Positions 26,087-35,522 are shown, numbered from the stretch's first letter. The stretch is 44,430 nt of DNA from CAJXNP01 sp050305935 (GCA_050305935.1 JBNLGG010000035.1:1-44430), one strand, 5' to 3'. Numbers and translations are program-made. Notes: generated from the sequence alone by a model not told the origin.

Positions 26087-27456
26087 CGGAGGTTTGTCAA
26101 TGAATTGGGTAAGGCAGCCTGTTTTTTGTTCCAATTAAACACGAGGTTGATACCCATTCTTAAATTAATATACTTAATGTTGTTTAAATAAAGTGGCGCT
26201 CCAAGAAGATTGTCGCTGACCGCATAAATCTGAAATGGTGGAAGGCGCAATGAAAATCCGGCCCCTAAATTATTGTAAGTATTCTTCCTGAATGAATAGG
26301 ACAATGAAAAATCAAAATGCTTCCCAAACTGCTTATTGCCAACCAGCCCGATACCAGTTTGCCATATCTTCCCATATTTCTCACTGAAAAACACCATTCC
26401 CACTTCGGTATTTCTTGGGAGAAGATACCGGCCGGTGACATAGGTTCGCAATGGAAGGGCAGTTTTGTATTGTCCTCCATGTGCCTCAACGATCTCAAAG
26501 CTATTCTCCAGGGAATCTAGCAAATTATCCAGCGCATCACTTTTGGTAATAAGTTCCTGAATGTCGATACCTTCCCAGGTAAATTCAGACACCTCTTTTT
26601 CAAGTGTGTAGGAAGTGACATCATTTTTCCAGTTGATAAAACCAATATCACTTATGCTCGCCCCTACCCTGAATTTGTCATTGATCTGGTAGGTTCCTCC
26701 GATATCGAGACCAAATCCGGAGTTCTTAAAATATTTACTAATGTCCTTGACGCCAATTGCATAGTCCCCATTTGACATTTCATCTATCCCTGAAGTCTCA
26801 ATTTGCATATCCCCGGAAATGGTCAACGCATAAAATTCGTCCGTGAAAAGCTCAAAATCAGCTTGGTTTGTACGGGCGTTAATAATCCCACTCAAATATT
26901 TAAACCGGGCGCCTACGGTTAGCTTATCGTTCACTTTGTAGGACATCCCAACGCCTGTTTCGAAATAACCCATACCATCCAGAGAAAGACTCAGATTCAT
27001 GGTCTTGCCTACAAAATCACTGTTTCCATTGACAAACAATGCCATGATATCATTCGGATACTCGAATGCCTCAATGTTCTTGCCTGTTAAATTGAAATTC
27101 AAATACATTTTTGGATTTAGACGGAATCCAAAACTCAAAACATCTATCTCCTGCTGGTTGATAAAGTAATTTCTACTTTTCAGCTTATTATTTAAGGCTT
27201 CCAGGTTTACAACAAGCGAATCGTCTTCACGTCTTGTAAAAACATCATTATAACTAAACCCGCTATTGTACTCGCTGGTATAGATGGATGAAATTCCAGG
27301 AAGGCCTATATAGCTGTTAAAAGTGGGGACATACGCGGGATTGTTGTATGCGGACTGTGGGATGGTTTGCATCAAGTGCAGCGTAAATTCCTGCTGCGCA
27401 TATGCTGAAAACACCACCGTTGCACTAATTATCGATAATAACAGGTACCGCTTCAT
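26083..27456 (-). CDS. DUF5723 outer-membrane beta-barrel protein
   Basis: I chose the ATG at 27456, giving 457 residues with a signal peptide (MKRYLLLSIISATVVFSAYA). A GTG three codons earlier is less likely. Near the N terminus it has the motif QTIPQSAYNNPAYVPT, found in DUF5723 and PorP/SprF-like barrels. The rest alternates as outer-membrane strands (LTVGARFKYLSG, FDFSLSYSFRKNTYNNLGAGF). The chain ends in a non-aromatic tail (SLTNLR). It probably forms a 14- to 16-strand barrel. It follows the lipoprotein gene closely and is coupled to the OmpA gene, so the three products probably act together in the outer membrane. Confidence 0.87.
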   Translation of the reverse strand: MKRYLLLSIISATVVFSAYAQQEFTLHLMQTIPQSAYNNPAYVPTFNSYIGLPGISSIYTSEYNSGFSYNDVFTRREDDSLVVNLEALNNKLKSRNYFINQQEIDVLSFGFRLNPKMYLNFNLTGKNIEAFEYPNDIMALFVNGNSDFVGKTMNLSLSLDGMGYFETGVGMSYKVNDKLTVGARFKYLSGIINARTNQADFELFTDEFYALTISGDMQIETSGIDEMSNGDYAIGVKDISKYFKNSGFGLDIGGTYQINDKFRVGASISDIGFINWKNDVTSYTLEKEVSEFTWEGIDIQELITKSDALDNLLDSLENSFEIVEAHGGQYKTALPLRTYVTGRYLLPRNTEVGMVFFSEKYGKIWQTGIGLVGNKQFGKHFDFSLSYSFRKNTYNNLGAGFSLRLPPFQIYAVSDNLLGAPLYLNNIKYINLRMGINLVFNWNKKQAALPNSLTNLR

Positions 27457-27466
27457 TTCCTTCACG

Positions 27467-29086
27467 TCAAGGTTTCACTTTAATATTAAGATCCGTTCTC
27501 AGACCCATGTCGACTGAGACGTTAGCTTGTTCAAAAAATTTCACATTGGGCTGTGATCCATCAGTGTTAGTAAACGTCCGTAACCTGCCAATCACTATCA
27601 TATAAGTAGCGTCAAACAATGCATCGAGTTTTTGCTCTTCCAATTCAATTTCGCCATCAAACACACCTTCTTCCTGAATACCGGTGTCATTTGTAAGGGC
27701 CGCTTTTACAAGCAGTGTCTGGTCCTTCCTCAAAAGCGAATCAATTATCTGGAAGTTTTCATCCAGCATAACTGCCTGAACGGCTATATCAACCGGGTAT
27801 CCATTTGTAATCAGCGTCTTCAGGTAAGCAGCTTTTGGGTCAATTTCAACACCGTCTTCTGAAAGACCCTGTAGATCGATCTGAACAGTATCCTGCAAAA
27901 CAATCCCGGAAGCATACCCCCAAAGAGGAATCTCCGCAATGAATTTCACCCTCGCCTTACTCGTGTCAGCCAGAAAATTACGCCCATCACCTATTCCTTC
28001 ATTTACAAATGCCTCTACCTGATACTGAAAACCATCTGGCTTAAAATTGAATATATCACTTGCATTCGTTACCGTAATTAAATCCCTTGCAGACGTTCCC
28101 AGCACAGTTGGGTAATTAATATCGATAGGGCTTACCGGATCAATTTCAATCGGCAAAACCGCCCCTTCAGAATTGGAGGCCTGAAGCGTGTTAAACGCCA
28201 GTCGGATAGGTACTCCAAAATCATGTTCAATCTCAAAACTCATTTTAGTTCCCTCCAGGCCATATTCACCCTCAAAGTTTCTGTCGAAAATATCAATGGA
28301 AAGATCTTCATCGGATAGCCCCCTGGATTGCGGCTCAAAATACCCCACAATCCAGTTAAAATCCTGATTGCTGATATCAAATTTGAATTCAAAAAAATCT
28401 GCCTGGGTAATAGTTACATTGCTCGCAGGTAACAATTTCGCCTGAATTGCTATCGGAAAATGATTGTATGGAGGGTCATCCTGAGTGAGATCAGCTAAAA
28501 ATCCGGTAAATTGATCTAATCTTTGATTGGCTATCGGATCATTAGTCGTCCTTGTGTAAGTCCTGGTTATTGGAACTCCTTCTTCCAGGAATGTTGGGAA
28601 TGTGAATGTCAATTCATAACCTAAATTCGCAGTGCACCCGAAAATAATATCCAGGCCTAACATTTCGTAAAAGACAGAATCAATTTGCCCACCTGAAAGA
28701 CCAAGGTCTATTACGAAAGTATCGTCGACCACCAGCAGCTCTTCATTTAAGCTTCCGACAAAATTCACCATAGAGTTAAATGATGCGTTCGCCGAAACGT
28801 CAGAGAACTCCACGATTCCCGCCAAACTATCCGATTCGTTGTAGCTTTCATAATAGAAATACAAAAGCCCATCGGGATCGGTTCTGATGTCAAAATCCTT
28901 TAAGTCTTTTTCAAAATCATTAATAGATAATTCTCCATGTAAAAATTTAATAGCATAGGAAGGATCCCATTCTATCGCGGCAATTTTATCCAGATTGTAA
29001 TCATCTTCGTTGAAGCAGGCAACCACCCCAACCATCGATAGAATAAGAACAAAAAAAATTGTGTACTTCGACCTGTAACCAATCAT
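27467..29086 (-). CDS. Large lipoprotein of unknown function
   Basis: The 539-residue protein has a lipoprotein signal (FFVLILSMVGVVAC, Cys24) and then a long, acidic, beta-rich chain with no domain I can name. Phrases such as FPIAIQAKLLPASNVTI and VDIAVQAVMLDENFQIID suggest repeated Ig-like or jelly-roll sheets. Cys94-type residues are rare, so disulfide stabilisation is unlikely. It opens the run of DUF5723, OmpA and methyltransferase genes, and only about ten bases separate it from the DUF5723 start. It may be a surface-exposed or periplasmic partner of that barrel. Confidence 0.82.
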   Translation of the reverse strand: MIGYRSKYTIFFVLILSMVGVVACFNEDDYNLDKIAAIEWDPSYAIKFLHGELSINDFEKDLKDFDIRTDPDGLLYFYYESYNESDSLAGIVEFSDVSANASFNSMVNFVGSLNEELLVVDDTFVIDLGLSGGQIDSVFYEMLGLDIIFGCTANLGYELTFTFPTFLEEGVPITRTYTRTTNDPIANQRLDQFTGFLADLTQDDPPYNHFPIAIQAKLLPASNVTITQADFFEFKFDISNQDFNWIVGYFEPQSRGLSDEDLSIDIFDRNFEGEYGLEGTKMSFEIEHDFGVPIRLAFNTLQASNSEGAVLPIEIDPVSPIDINYPTVLGTSARDLITVTNASDIFNFKPDGFQYQVEAFVNEGIGDGRNFLADTSKARVKFIAEIPLWGYASGIVLQDTVQIDLQGLSEDGVEIDPKAAYLKTLITNGYPVDIAVQAVMLDENFQIIDSLLRKDQTLLVKAALTNDTGIQEEGVFDGEIELEEQKLDALFDATYMIVIGRLRTFTNTDGSQPNVKFFEQANVSVDMGLRTDLNIKVKP

Positions 29087-29209
29087 CTCCCCTGATTTTG
29101 AAGAAGCAAGTTAAAAAATAATGCTTGCTAAACGCGAATTTACGTCCATCAACTCGCAAAAGATGTGTAAGAAATAACCGGAAAAAAATTAAGAAATTGA
29201 TCGATGGGT

Positions 29210-29599
29210 TTAATTAAGCTTATGAGGTACGATCATATTAAACTCAGGAATAATGACCCTGAATTTTTTGCCATCCATGACCCTTTCCATCAAATAAGTA
29301 CCGTACATCTTGCCCATTCCAGACTTAAGATTGCAACCGGAAACATACTGATGTGACTGCCCAGGTTCCAGCACAGGCTGAACACCCACTACACCTTCTC
29401 CCTCAACTTCCCTTACTGATTTACAGGCATCATGGATATACCAATGCCTTCTGGTAAGCTTGATCGTACTTTCACTTAAGTTTTCGATCGTGATCCTGTA
29501 GGTAAACACATAGTGAAATTGCGCCGGACTGGAATACGTAGGCTGATATTCCGTCTCCACACTCACCTTAACTCCGCTTGTAATTTCTGTAACTATCAT
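29210..29599 (-). CDS. apaG: ApaG domain protein (DUF525)
   Basis: ApaG is a small fibronectin-III-like fold protein linked to Co2+/Mg2+ tolerance in enterobacteria; its biochemical role is unclear. I chose the ATG at 29599 (129 residues); an in-frame TTG lies two codons upstream. Family hallmarks are visible: TYRITIENLSE, LTRRHWYIHDA, GVVGVQPVLEPGQSHQYVSG and GTYLMERV near the C terminus. It is divergent from ung with 162 A/T-rich bases between them. Confidence 0.93.
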   Translation of the reverse strand: MIVTEITSGVKVSVETEYQPTYSSPAQFHYVFTYRITIENLSESTIKLTRRHWYIHDACKSVREVEGEGVVGVQPVLEPGQSHQYVSGCNLKSGMGKMYGTYLMERVMDGKKFRVIIPEFNMIVPHKLN

Positions 29600-29761
29600 G
29601 CGCAAAACCTAATTAGTGATAAAATAAACTCAAATATTATGATTGTATAATATTCAATACGTAAAGATTATAATTTATTCTTCAAAAATTATAATTTTTC
29701 GACCGAAGTAATTTTTCTAACGATAAATACATTTTTTTTATTTGTATAAAAACCAAATACC

Positions 29762-30424
29762 ATGGATGTTAAGATAGCTGAATCGTGGAAACAACGATTG
29801 ATGCCTGAATTTTCAAAAGAATATTTCAAAAACCTTGTTTCTTTTATCAAAGACGAATACACACAACATACCGTCTATCCACCCGGCAGCAAAATATTCG
29901 CCTCCTTCGACCATTGCGATTTTAACGCTTTGAAAGTGGTAATTATTGGCCAAGATCCTTATCATGGACCAAGACAGGCAAATGGTTTGTGCTTTTCAGT
30001 TAGCGATGGCATACCTGCACCTCCTTCTTTGATCAATATTTTTAAGGAGATTAAAGCTGATTTGGGGAAAGACTTACCATCTACTGGCAACCTGGAACGC
30101 TGGGCAGACCAAGGGGTTTTATTGCTGAATGCCACCCTAACGGTCAGAGCAAATAAACCAGGTTCGCATCAAAATAAGGGATGGGAAACATTTACAGATG
30201 CTGTTATCAAAACCATTTCTGAGGAAAAAGAAGGGATAGTATTTTTATTGTGGGGTGCTTATGCACAGAAAAAAGGGGAGATAATTGACGAAAAAAAACA
30301 TTTTGTTTTGAAGTCTGCACATCCTTCGCCCTTTGCAGCTAATCGAGGATTTTTTGGGAACAAACACTTCTCCAAAACCAATGACTTTCTAACACAAAAA
30401 GGATTGGCTCCTATTGAATGGTAA
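29762..30424 (+). CDS. ung: Uracil-DNA glycosylase (family 1)
   Basis: UNG removes uracil from DNA, starting base-excision repair. The 220-residue protein has the catalytic water-activating motif GQDPYHGPRQANGL near residue 63, with its Asp. The uracil-recognition FSV and the C-terminal HPSPFAANRGF loop, which inserts into the minor groove, are also present. All active-site residues are there. The start is an ATG after an A/T-rich leader without a Shine-Dalgarno. A two-way terminator separates it from the convergent icd gene. Confidence 0.97.
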   Translation: MDVKIAESWKQRLMPEFSKEYFKNLVSFIKDEYTQHTVYPPGSKIFASFDHCDFNALKVVIIGQDPYHGPRQANGLCFSVSDGIPAPPSLINIFKEIKADLGKDLPSTGNLERWADQGVLLLNATLTVRANKPGSHQNKGWETFTDAVIKTISEEKEGIVFLLWGAYAQKKGEIIDEKKHFVLKSAHPSPFAANRGFFGNKHFSKTNDFLTQKGLAPIEW

Positions 30425-30426
30425 AA

Positions 30427-30460
30427 AAAGCCAGGGAGTTATTACCACCTGGCTTTCTTT
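30427..30460. terminator. Bidirectional terminator between ung and icd
   Basis: A 9-bp stem (30427-30435 with 30448-30456, core GCCAGG / CCTGGC) is flanked by a run of A on the left and T-rich sequence on the right, so it can stop transcription from both convergent genes. Confidence 0.9.
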
Positions 30461-30474
30461 TTTGTTCAACGAAA

Positions 30475-32700
30475 TTAAATCTTATCAATAATGGTATTGA
30501 GCGTTTTGCTTGGTCTCATAGCTGCTGTGATCTTTGCAGCATCAGGCTGATAATATCCCCCGATATCGACCGAACTGCCCTGCGCGCCATTAAGTTCATC
30601 CATAATGGTCAATTCGTTCGCATTCATTTCATTAGCAATAGCAGTGAAAGCCTCTTTAAGTCCTGCATCTTCATTTTGCGCTGCCAATGCCTCCGCCCAG
30701 TACAAAGCAAGGTAAAAATGGCTGCCCCTATTGTCGATCTCACCGGCTTTCCTGGAAGGGGACTTCCCTGTTTCCAAAAATTTGCCCGTAGCGGCGTCAA
30801 GTGTATCAGCCAAAATTTTCGCTGTTTTATTACCACTCACATTCGCCAGGTGTTCAAAAGAAACGGCCAATGCCAGAAACTCGCCCAAGGAATCCCAACG
30901 AAGGTGTCCCTCTTCAACAAATTGCTGAACGTGTTTTGGCGCTGAACCTCCGGCTCCTGTTTCAAACAGACCTCCGCCATTCATCAATGGAACAATCGAC
31001 AGCATTTTGGCACTCGTACCCAATTCCAAAATTGGGAAAAGGTCTGTCAAATAATCCCTCAGCACGTTTCCGGTAACTGAAATGGTGTCCTTTCCTTCCT
31101 TGATTCGTTGTAGTGAAAACTGTGTAGCTTCCACGGGTGACATGATGTGAATGTCAAGACCTTTCGTGTCATAGTCTTTCAGGTACAGGTTCACCTTTTT
31201 TATTAATTCGGAATCATGCGCCCTGTTATTATCCAACCAGAAAACAGCCGGTGTGTTGGTTGCCCTGGCACGTGAAACGGCCAGCTTTACCCAGTCTTGT
31301 ACCGGCGCATCTTTCACCTGACACATCCTGAAAATGTCACCTTCTTCCACACCTTGCTCGATCAGTACCGAGCCGCCAGCATCCACTACCTGCACCTTGC
31401 CGGAAGCGCTCATCTGAAACGTCTTATCGTGCGAACCATATTCCTCTGCTTTTTGAGCCATCAAGCCCACATTCGAAACACTACCCATGGTGGTGGGATC
31501 AAATGCCCCATTATTTTTGCAAAAATCAATGGTTTCCTGGTAAACACCCGCATAACATCGGTCGGGAATGACGGCCTTGGTATCCTGCAGCTTGCCCTCT
31601 GCATTCCACATCTGTCCCGATGTCCTGATCATGGCAGGCATGGATGCGTCGACGATCACATCACTAGGCACATGCAGATTCGTGATTCCTCTATCTGAAT
31701 TAACCATCGCCAGGGCAGGCTTTGAAGTATATAATTCCTGTATATCTTTTTCCAACTGAGCCTTTTTAGCGGCGGGAAGTTTATCAATTTTTGAATATAA
31801 ATCGCCGATACCGTTATTGGCATCAAAGCCAATGGTTTCTAATTCAGCCGCATATTTTTCTAAAATCTCTTTGTAAAATACTTTCACTACCACGCCAAAA
31901 ATAATCGGGTCTGATACCTTCATCATCGTCGCCTTCATGTGGAGTGAAAACAATACACCCTGACTTTTTGCATCTTCGATCTCTTTTTCAACAAACTGCT
32001 GCAAAGCTTTGACACTCATCACAGAAGCATCAATAATCTCCCCATCCAGAAGGGATAGACCGTCTTTTAATACTGTCTTTTTTCCGTCGGTATCCTCAAA
32101 TTCAATTTTTACTTTGGTAGCCCCTGTGATGGTCACCGATTTTTCACTTCCATAAAAATCTCCCCCGCTCATGCTGGCAACATGTGACCTGGAATCTGAC
32201 GACCATGCGCCCATTGAATGCGGATTTTTCCTGGCATATTCCTTGACAGCGCGAGGTGCCCTTCTGTCGGAATTTCCCTCACGCAACACCGGATTTACCG
32301 CACTACCTTTTATTTTATCATATCGTTCCTTGATTTCTTTTTCTTCAGCACTTTTAGGTTCCGCCGGATAATTCGGTAATTTGTAACCCTGTGATTGCAA
32401 TTCTTTGATGGCAGCCACCAACTGTGGAATCGATGCGCTGATGTTTGGCAACTTGATGATGTTGGCTTCCGGGGTGGTGGCCAGTTCACCTAATTCCGCC
32501 AGAGCATCCCCCATTCTTTGCTCGCTGGTGAGAAACTCGGGAAAGTTGGCGATGATTCTTCCCGCTAATGAAATATCCCTGGTCTCTACTTCGATGCCTG
32601 CTTTGGAAGCGTAGGCCTGTATAATGGGAAGTAAAGAATAGGTAGCCAATGCTGGCGCTTCATCTGTCTTGGTGTAAATAATTTTTGAGGCTTTTGTCAT
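30475..32700 (-). CDS. icd: NADP-dependent isocitrate dehydrogenase, monomeric type
   Basis: The enzyme converts isocitrate to 2-oxoglutarate and CO2, making NADPH for the TCA cycle. At 741 residues it is the long monomeric form, unlike the ~420-residue homodimeric E. coli enzyme. Recognisable blocks include LREGNSDRRAPRAVKEYARK and HSMGAWSSDSRSHVASM (substrate contact), MVNSDRGITNLHVPSDVIVD, FWLDNNRAHDSELI and NRGSHFYLALYWA near the C terminus. It is monocistronic, between a two-way terminator and a leader with a TAGTTTTG -7 element and three inverted repeats (32767-32851), which suggests regulated expression. Confidence 0.97.
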   Translation of the reverse strand: MTKASKIIYTKTDEAPALATYSLLPIIQAYASKAGIEVETRDISLAGRIIANFPEFLTSEQRMGDALAELGELATTPEANIIKLPNISASIPQLVAAIKELQSQGYKLPNYPAEPKSAEEKEIKERYDKIKGSAVNPVLREGNSDRRAPRAVKEYARKNPHSMGAWSSDSRSHVASMSGGDFYGSEKSVTITGATKVKIEFEDTDGKKTVLKDGLSLLDGEIIDASVMSVKALQQFVEKEIEDAKSQGVLFSLHMKATMMKVSDPIIFGVVVKVFYKEILEKYAAELETIGFDANNGIGDLYSKIDKLPAAKKAQLEKDIQELYTSKPALAMVNSDRGITNLHVPSDVIVDASMPAMIRTSGQMWNAEGKLQDTKAVIPDRCYAGVYQETIDFCKNNGAFDPTTMGSVSNVGLMAQKAEEYGSHDKTFQMSASGKVQVVDAGGSVLIEQGVEEGDIFRMCQVKDAPVQDWVKLAVSRARATNTPAVFWLDNNRAHDSELIKKVNLYLKDYDTKGLDIHIMSPVEATQFSLQRIKEGKDTISVTGNVLRDYLTDLFPILELGTSAKMLSIVPLMNGGGLFETGAGGSAPKHVQQFVEEGHLRWDSLGEFLALAVSFEHLANVSGNKTAKILADTLDAATGKFLETGKSPSRKAGEIDNRGSHFYLALYWAEALAAQNEDAGLKEAFTAIANEMNANELTIMDELNGAQGSSVDIGGYYQPDAAKITAAMRPSKTLNTIIDKI

Positions 32701-32766
32701 TTTTTTAATGAATCGTAATGGAACTTTTCTCCATTGGTTAATAATCTCTGTTTTTTATTTTTCAAA

Positions 32767-32783
32767 AGAATGATTTTCATTCT
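32767..32783. repeat. Inverted repeat 1 in the icd leader
   Basis: AGAATGA-TTT-TCATTCT is a perfect 7-bp inverted repeat with a 3-base centre, 67-83 bases before the icd ATG. It lies in the predicted transcribed leader, so it could act as an RNA hairpin or an operator. Confidence 0.6.
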
Positions 32784-32802
32784 GACAAATCATCTTTATT
32801 GC

Positions 32803-32818
32803 CACTTGAAATCAAGTG
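32803..32818. promoter_or_regulatory. Inverted repeat 2, candidate operator at the icd transcription start
   Basis: CACTTGA-AA-TCAAGTG is a perfect 16-bp palindrome. It starts 9 bases downstream of the -7 element on the minus strand, so it would cover the expected transcription start, a position typical of a repressor site. The regulator is unknown. Confidence 0.55.
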
Positions 32819-32826
32819 AAGGGCTG

Positions 32827-32857
32827 CAAAACTAATTGTTTTTCACAATTAATTAAA
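32827..32857 (-). promoter_or_regulatory. Promoter of icd
   Basis: On the minus strand TAGTTTTG (32827-32834) matches TAnnTTTG exactly. TTTA (32854-32857), three of four bases of the TTTG -33 element, is placed exactly 19 bases upstream. The leader to the ATG is long, about 120 bases. Confidence 0.6.
32833..32851. repeat. Inverted repeat 3 between the icd -33 and -7 elements
   Basis: TAATTGT-TTTTC-ACAATTA is a perfect 7-bp inverted repeat with a 5-base centre. It fills the promoter spacer and touches the outer two bases of the -7. It could be an operator, or the remains of a weak terminator of the upstream MATE gene (43 bases past its stop), though no T run follows it. Confidence 0.5.
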
Positions 32858-32893
32858 GTAGGCTATTTGAGAAACCAATGATTTTATAAATGG

Positions 32894-34246
32894 CTATGCT
32901 AAAGAGGCATTTTGAAGCATGCGCAGTGACTCTTTGTGAAAGCGGATCAACAGTAAAACCGCAGCGAGTGACAAGCCCAGCAAAAGGCCATACCACACAC
33001 CTTCAGCGCCAAGTCCCATCACGAACCCTAAAAAATAGCCCGCAGGCAGCGCACCTCCCCAATAGGCAATCAGCGTAATGACGGTTGGGACTTTCACATC
33101 GGTGATGCCCCGCAATGCACCAAGCGCTACCACTTGCAGACCATCCGAAAGTTGGAAAATAGCTGCTATGACCAGCAAGGAGGAAGCCTGGGCAATTACC
33201 TCTGAATTGTCAATGTACAGATGAGGCAGAAAATTTCTTAGGAGAACAAATACAATTGCAGTAAACACCATGAAAAACACCACCATCCCAAAACAGGTAA
33301 AAGCCGCTTTTCGCATGGTCAAAATATCTTTTTTGCCCAATTGGTTACCCACACGGATGGATGCAGCTGCCCCTATACCCGAAGCAGCCATAAAAGTCAC
33401 CGCCGCCAGGTTGATCGCAATCTGGTGAGCGGCCAGTTCTGTAGCCCCCAGCCACCCGATCATGATCGCTGCAAAAGCAAACGCTGTCACTTCGAAGGTG
33501 AACTGTAGGCCCATGGGCATTCCCATTTTCAAAATGCTTTTCACCTCTGTCGCTGACACAACTACCTCCTTAAATTTGAGTAAAAAATGAGTAAATAATT
33601 TACTCGAAAAAGTAAAGAAGTAGATCACCACCATCATGATGATTCTTGACAGCAAAGTGGCGATGCCTGCTCCTAGCAGCCCCATCTCGGGAAAGCCCAA
33701 CTTTCCAAAAATCAGGATATAATTGAAAAGAATATTCAGCAGGTTTGTACCAATTATGATCACCATCGGGGGAACTGTCAATGACAGGCCCTCGCTAAAT
33801 TGTCGAAAGGCTTGAAAGACCATCAATGGAAAAATAGAAATCCCAATCATTCTCAAATAAGGCCCTGCTAATTCCGCCACATCACCGGGTTGGTTCATAT
33901 AGGGGACCGCATAGCTGAGCGCCATCACGAGGATCGTGAGAATGATGCCCAAAGCTCCACTGACGAAAAGCGAATGCTTTAAAATCGTCGAGGTTTTATG
34001 ATAATCTTCCTCCCCATGGGCTTTAGCGGTCAGCGGGGAAATTGCAAAGCTGGTACCAATCCCAAACACCATGATAATGATAAAAAGGCTGTTGGCGAGT
34101 GAAGCTGCCGCCAGGGGAACCTTACCCACATGTCCCACCATAATATTATCAGCCACACCCACCATGACCTGGCCCAACTGGCCGAACATCACAGGCGTAG
34201 CCAGCTGTATATTTTTCCTCAAATGCCAGCTTAATGTGTAACTCAC
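32894..34246 (-). CDS. MATE family multidrug/Na+ antiporter
   Basis: The 450-residue protein has about twelve TM helices in two halves, with the NorM-like start PVMFGQLGQVMVGVADNIMVG, AAASLANSLF and a mid-protein GMPMGLQFTFEV. MATE proteins export cationic drugs or metabolites using Na+ or H+; the substrate is unknown. The start is a GTG at 34246: a TAA sits directly upstream in frame and the next ATG would cut into helix 1. It follows the M48 protease gene by 16 bases and is probably co-transcribed with it. Confidence 0.94.
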   Translation of the reverse strand: MSYTLSWHLRKNIQLATPVMFGQLGQVMVGVADNIMVGHVGKVPLAAASLANSLFIIIMVFGIGTSFAISPLTAKAHGEEDYHKTSTILKHSLFVSGALGIILTILVMALSYAVPYMNQPGDVAELAGPYLRMIGISIFPLMVFQAFRQFSEGLSLTVPPMVIIIGTNLLNILFNYILIFGKLGFPEMGLLGAGIATLLSRIIMMVVIYFFTFSSKLFTHFLLKFKEVVVSATEVKSILKMGMPMGLQFTFEVTAFAFAAIMIGWLGATELAAHQIAINLAAVTFMAASGIGAAASIRVGNQLGKKDILTMRKAAFTCFGMVVFFMVFTAIVFVLLRNFLPHLYIDNSEVIAQASSLLVIAAIFQLSDGLQVVALGALRGITDVKVPTVITLIAYWGGALPAGYFLGFVMGLGAEGVWYGLLLGLSLAAVLLLIRFHKESLRMLQNASLA

Positions 34247-34262
34247 TTACGTCTCTTATTAA

Positions 34263-35501
34263 CTATGTAGTCTTATTCAAGGCATCCAGGCGCTGAAGCA
34301 GGGTAGGATGTGAATAGTGGAAAAAGACATACGCAGGGTGCGGCGTAAGGTTGCTTAAATTATGAACAGATAGATTCTTAAGAGCCGATTGCAAGGCTTC
34401 CCCTTTAAAAGTATCCCTGGCATAGGCATCCGCTTCATATTCATTTTTCCTACTTAAGAGGTTCATGAAAATGCCAATAAAGTGGGATATTGGTGAAAAA
34501 AGAATCCCAAAGGCCAGCAAATTCAGGTGCACCGAATTGACCGCTCCGCCTAAAGCTATGGCCAGGTTTTGATTAAAAATCATTTGCGATAAAATGAAAA
34601 GGATCAAACCTGTTTGAAGTATGGAAATAACATAGCCGCTTATGATGTGTTTCTTTTTAAAATGCCCCACTTCATGCGCAAGCACGGCAATCAGCTCATC
34701 CTTTGAATGATTATTGATCAAGGTGTCATACAACACAATCTTTTTCTTTTTGCCAATACCTGAGAAAAAGGCATTGGACTTATTGGATCGCTTAGAGCCA
34801 TCTATCACGAAAATATTGTCCAGGGGGAAATTCACTTTTTTACTGTAATCCTCTATCCCCTCTTTTAATTCGCCATCTTCAAGTGGGGTGAGTTTGTTAA
34901 ATAATGGCAGGATGATGCTGGTATAAAACATATTGATCACCAGCATAAAAACCGCCGCTATCATCCAGAAATAAATCCAGAAATTCGCTCCAAACAGATT
35001 GATAAGTTTCAGGAAAACAAAAAGAATTCCCCCGCCAATAATGATGGTCAGCAAATAGCCTTTCAACTTATCAAAAACAAATGTCTTAGCGGTGGTTTTA
35101 TTGAAGCCAAACTTCTCTTCGATAACAAAAGTACCATACAACTGGAAGGGAATATTGATGACGTCGGATGCCAGGAAAAGCACTCCGAAAAACACCATCG
35201 AGATGATGATTTCATTACTGTACATTTCCCTGATCTCACCGTCAAACCAGCCAAAAAAACCTGTCAGGATCAGGATAAAAGAAAGTAAAAAGCTGAAAGT
35301 TGAAGTGAGGAATGAAAACCTTGTATTTACCCGGGTGTACTCCATTGACTTTTGGTATTTTTCCTCATCGTAGATTCCCTTTACCTGGTCAGGAAGATTT
35401 GTTTTCAGGTTTTTAAGGTTTAACCAATCCAACACTTTGTCAAAAACAAAATCAAAAACCAGGATCGCTAAGATTATAGTCAACAATACTTCCGCACTCA
35501 T
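34263..35501 (-). CDS. CAAX prenyl protease 1-like M48 metalloprotease (Ste24 family)
   Basis: The 412-residue membrane protease has the full Ste24/M48A layout: about seven TM helices, VIEEKFGFNKTT, the zinc site HEVGH in VLAHEVGHFKKKH near residue 277, and the third zinc ligand in KNEYEADAYA. Bacteria lack CAAX prenylation, so the natural role is more likely membrane protein quality control, as for HtpX; this is an inference. A clear promoter lies directly upstream, and the MATE gene follows. Confidence 0.93.
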   Translation of the reverse strand: MSAEVLLTIILAILVFDFVFDKVLDWLNLKNLKTNLPDQVKGIYDEEKYQKSMEYTRVNTRFSFLTSTFSFLLSFILILTGFFGWFDGEIREMYSNEIIISMVFFGVLFLASDVINIPFQLYGTFVIEEKFGFNKTTAKTFVFDKLKGYLLTIIIGGGILFVFLKLINLFGANFWIYFWMIAAVFMLVINMFYTSIILPLFNKLTPLEDGELKEGIEDYSKKVNFPLDNIFVIDGSKRSNKSNAFFSGIGKKKKIVLYDTLINNHSKDELIAVLAHEVGHFKKKHIISGYVISILQTGLILFILSQMIFNQNLAIALGGAVNSVHLNLLAFGILFSPISHFIGIFMNLLSRKNEYEADAYARDTFKGEALQSALKNLSVHNLSNLTPHPAYVFFHYSHPTLLQRLDALNKTT

Positions 35502-35522
35502 AACTCATTTTTTAAAGTGGAA

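Noticed and set aside
29087..29209. AGCAAG / CTTGCT hairpin upstream of the large lipoprotein gene
   Set aside because: Six-base stem with a 13-base loop and no supporting context.
35252..35270. Third copy of AAACCTGTCAGG
   Set aside because: It lies inside the M48 protease gene, matches only 12 of 15 bases and is explained by the coding sequence for Leu-Thr-Gly-Phe.
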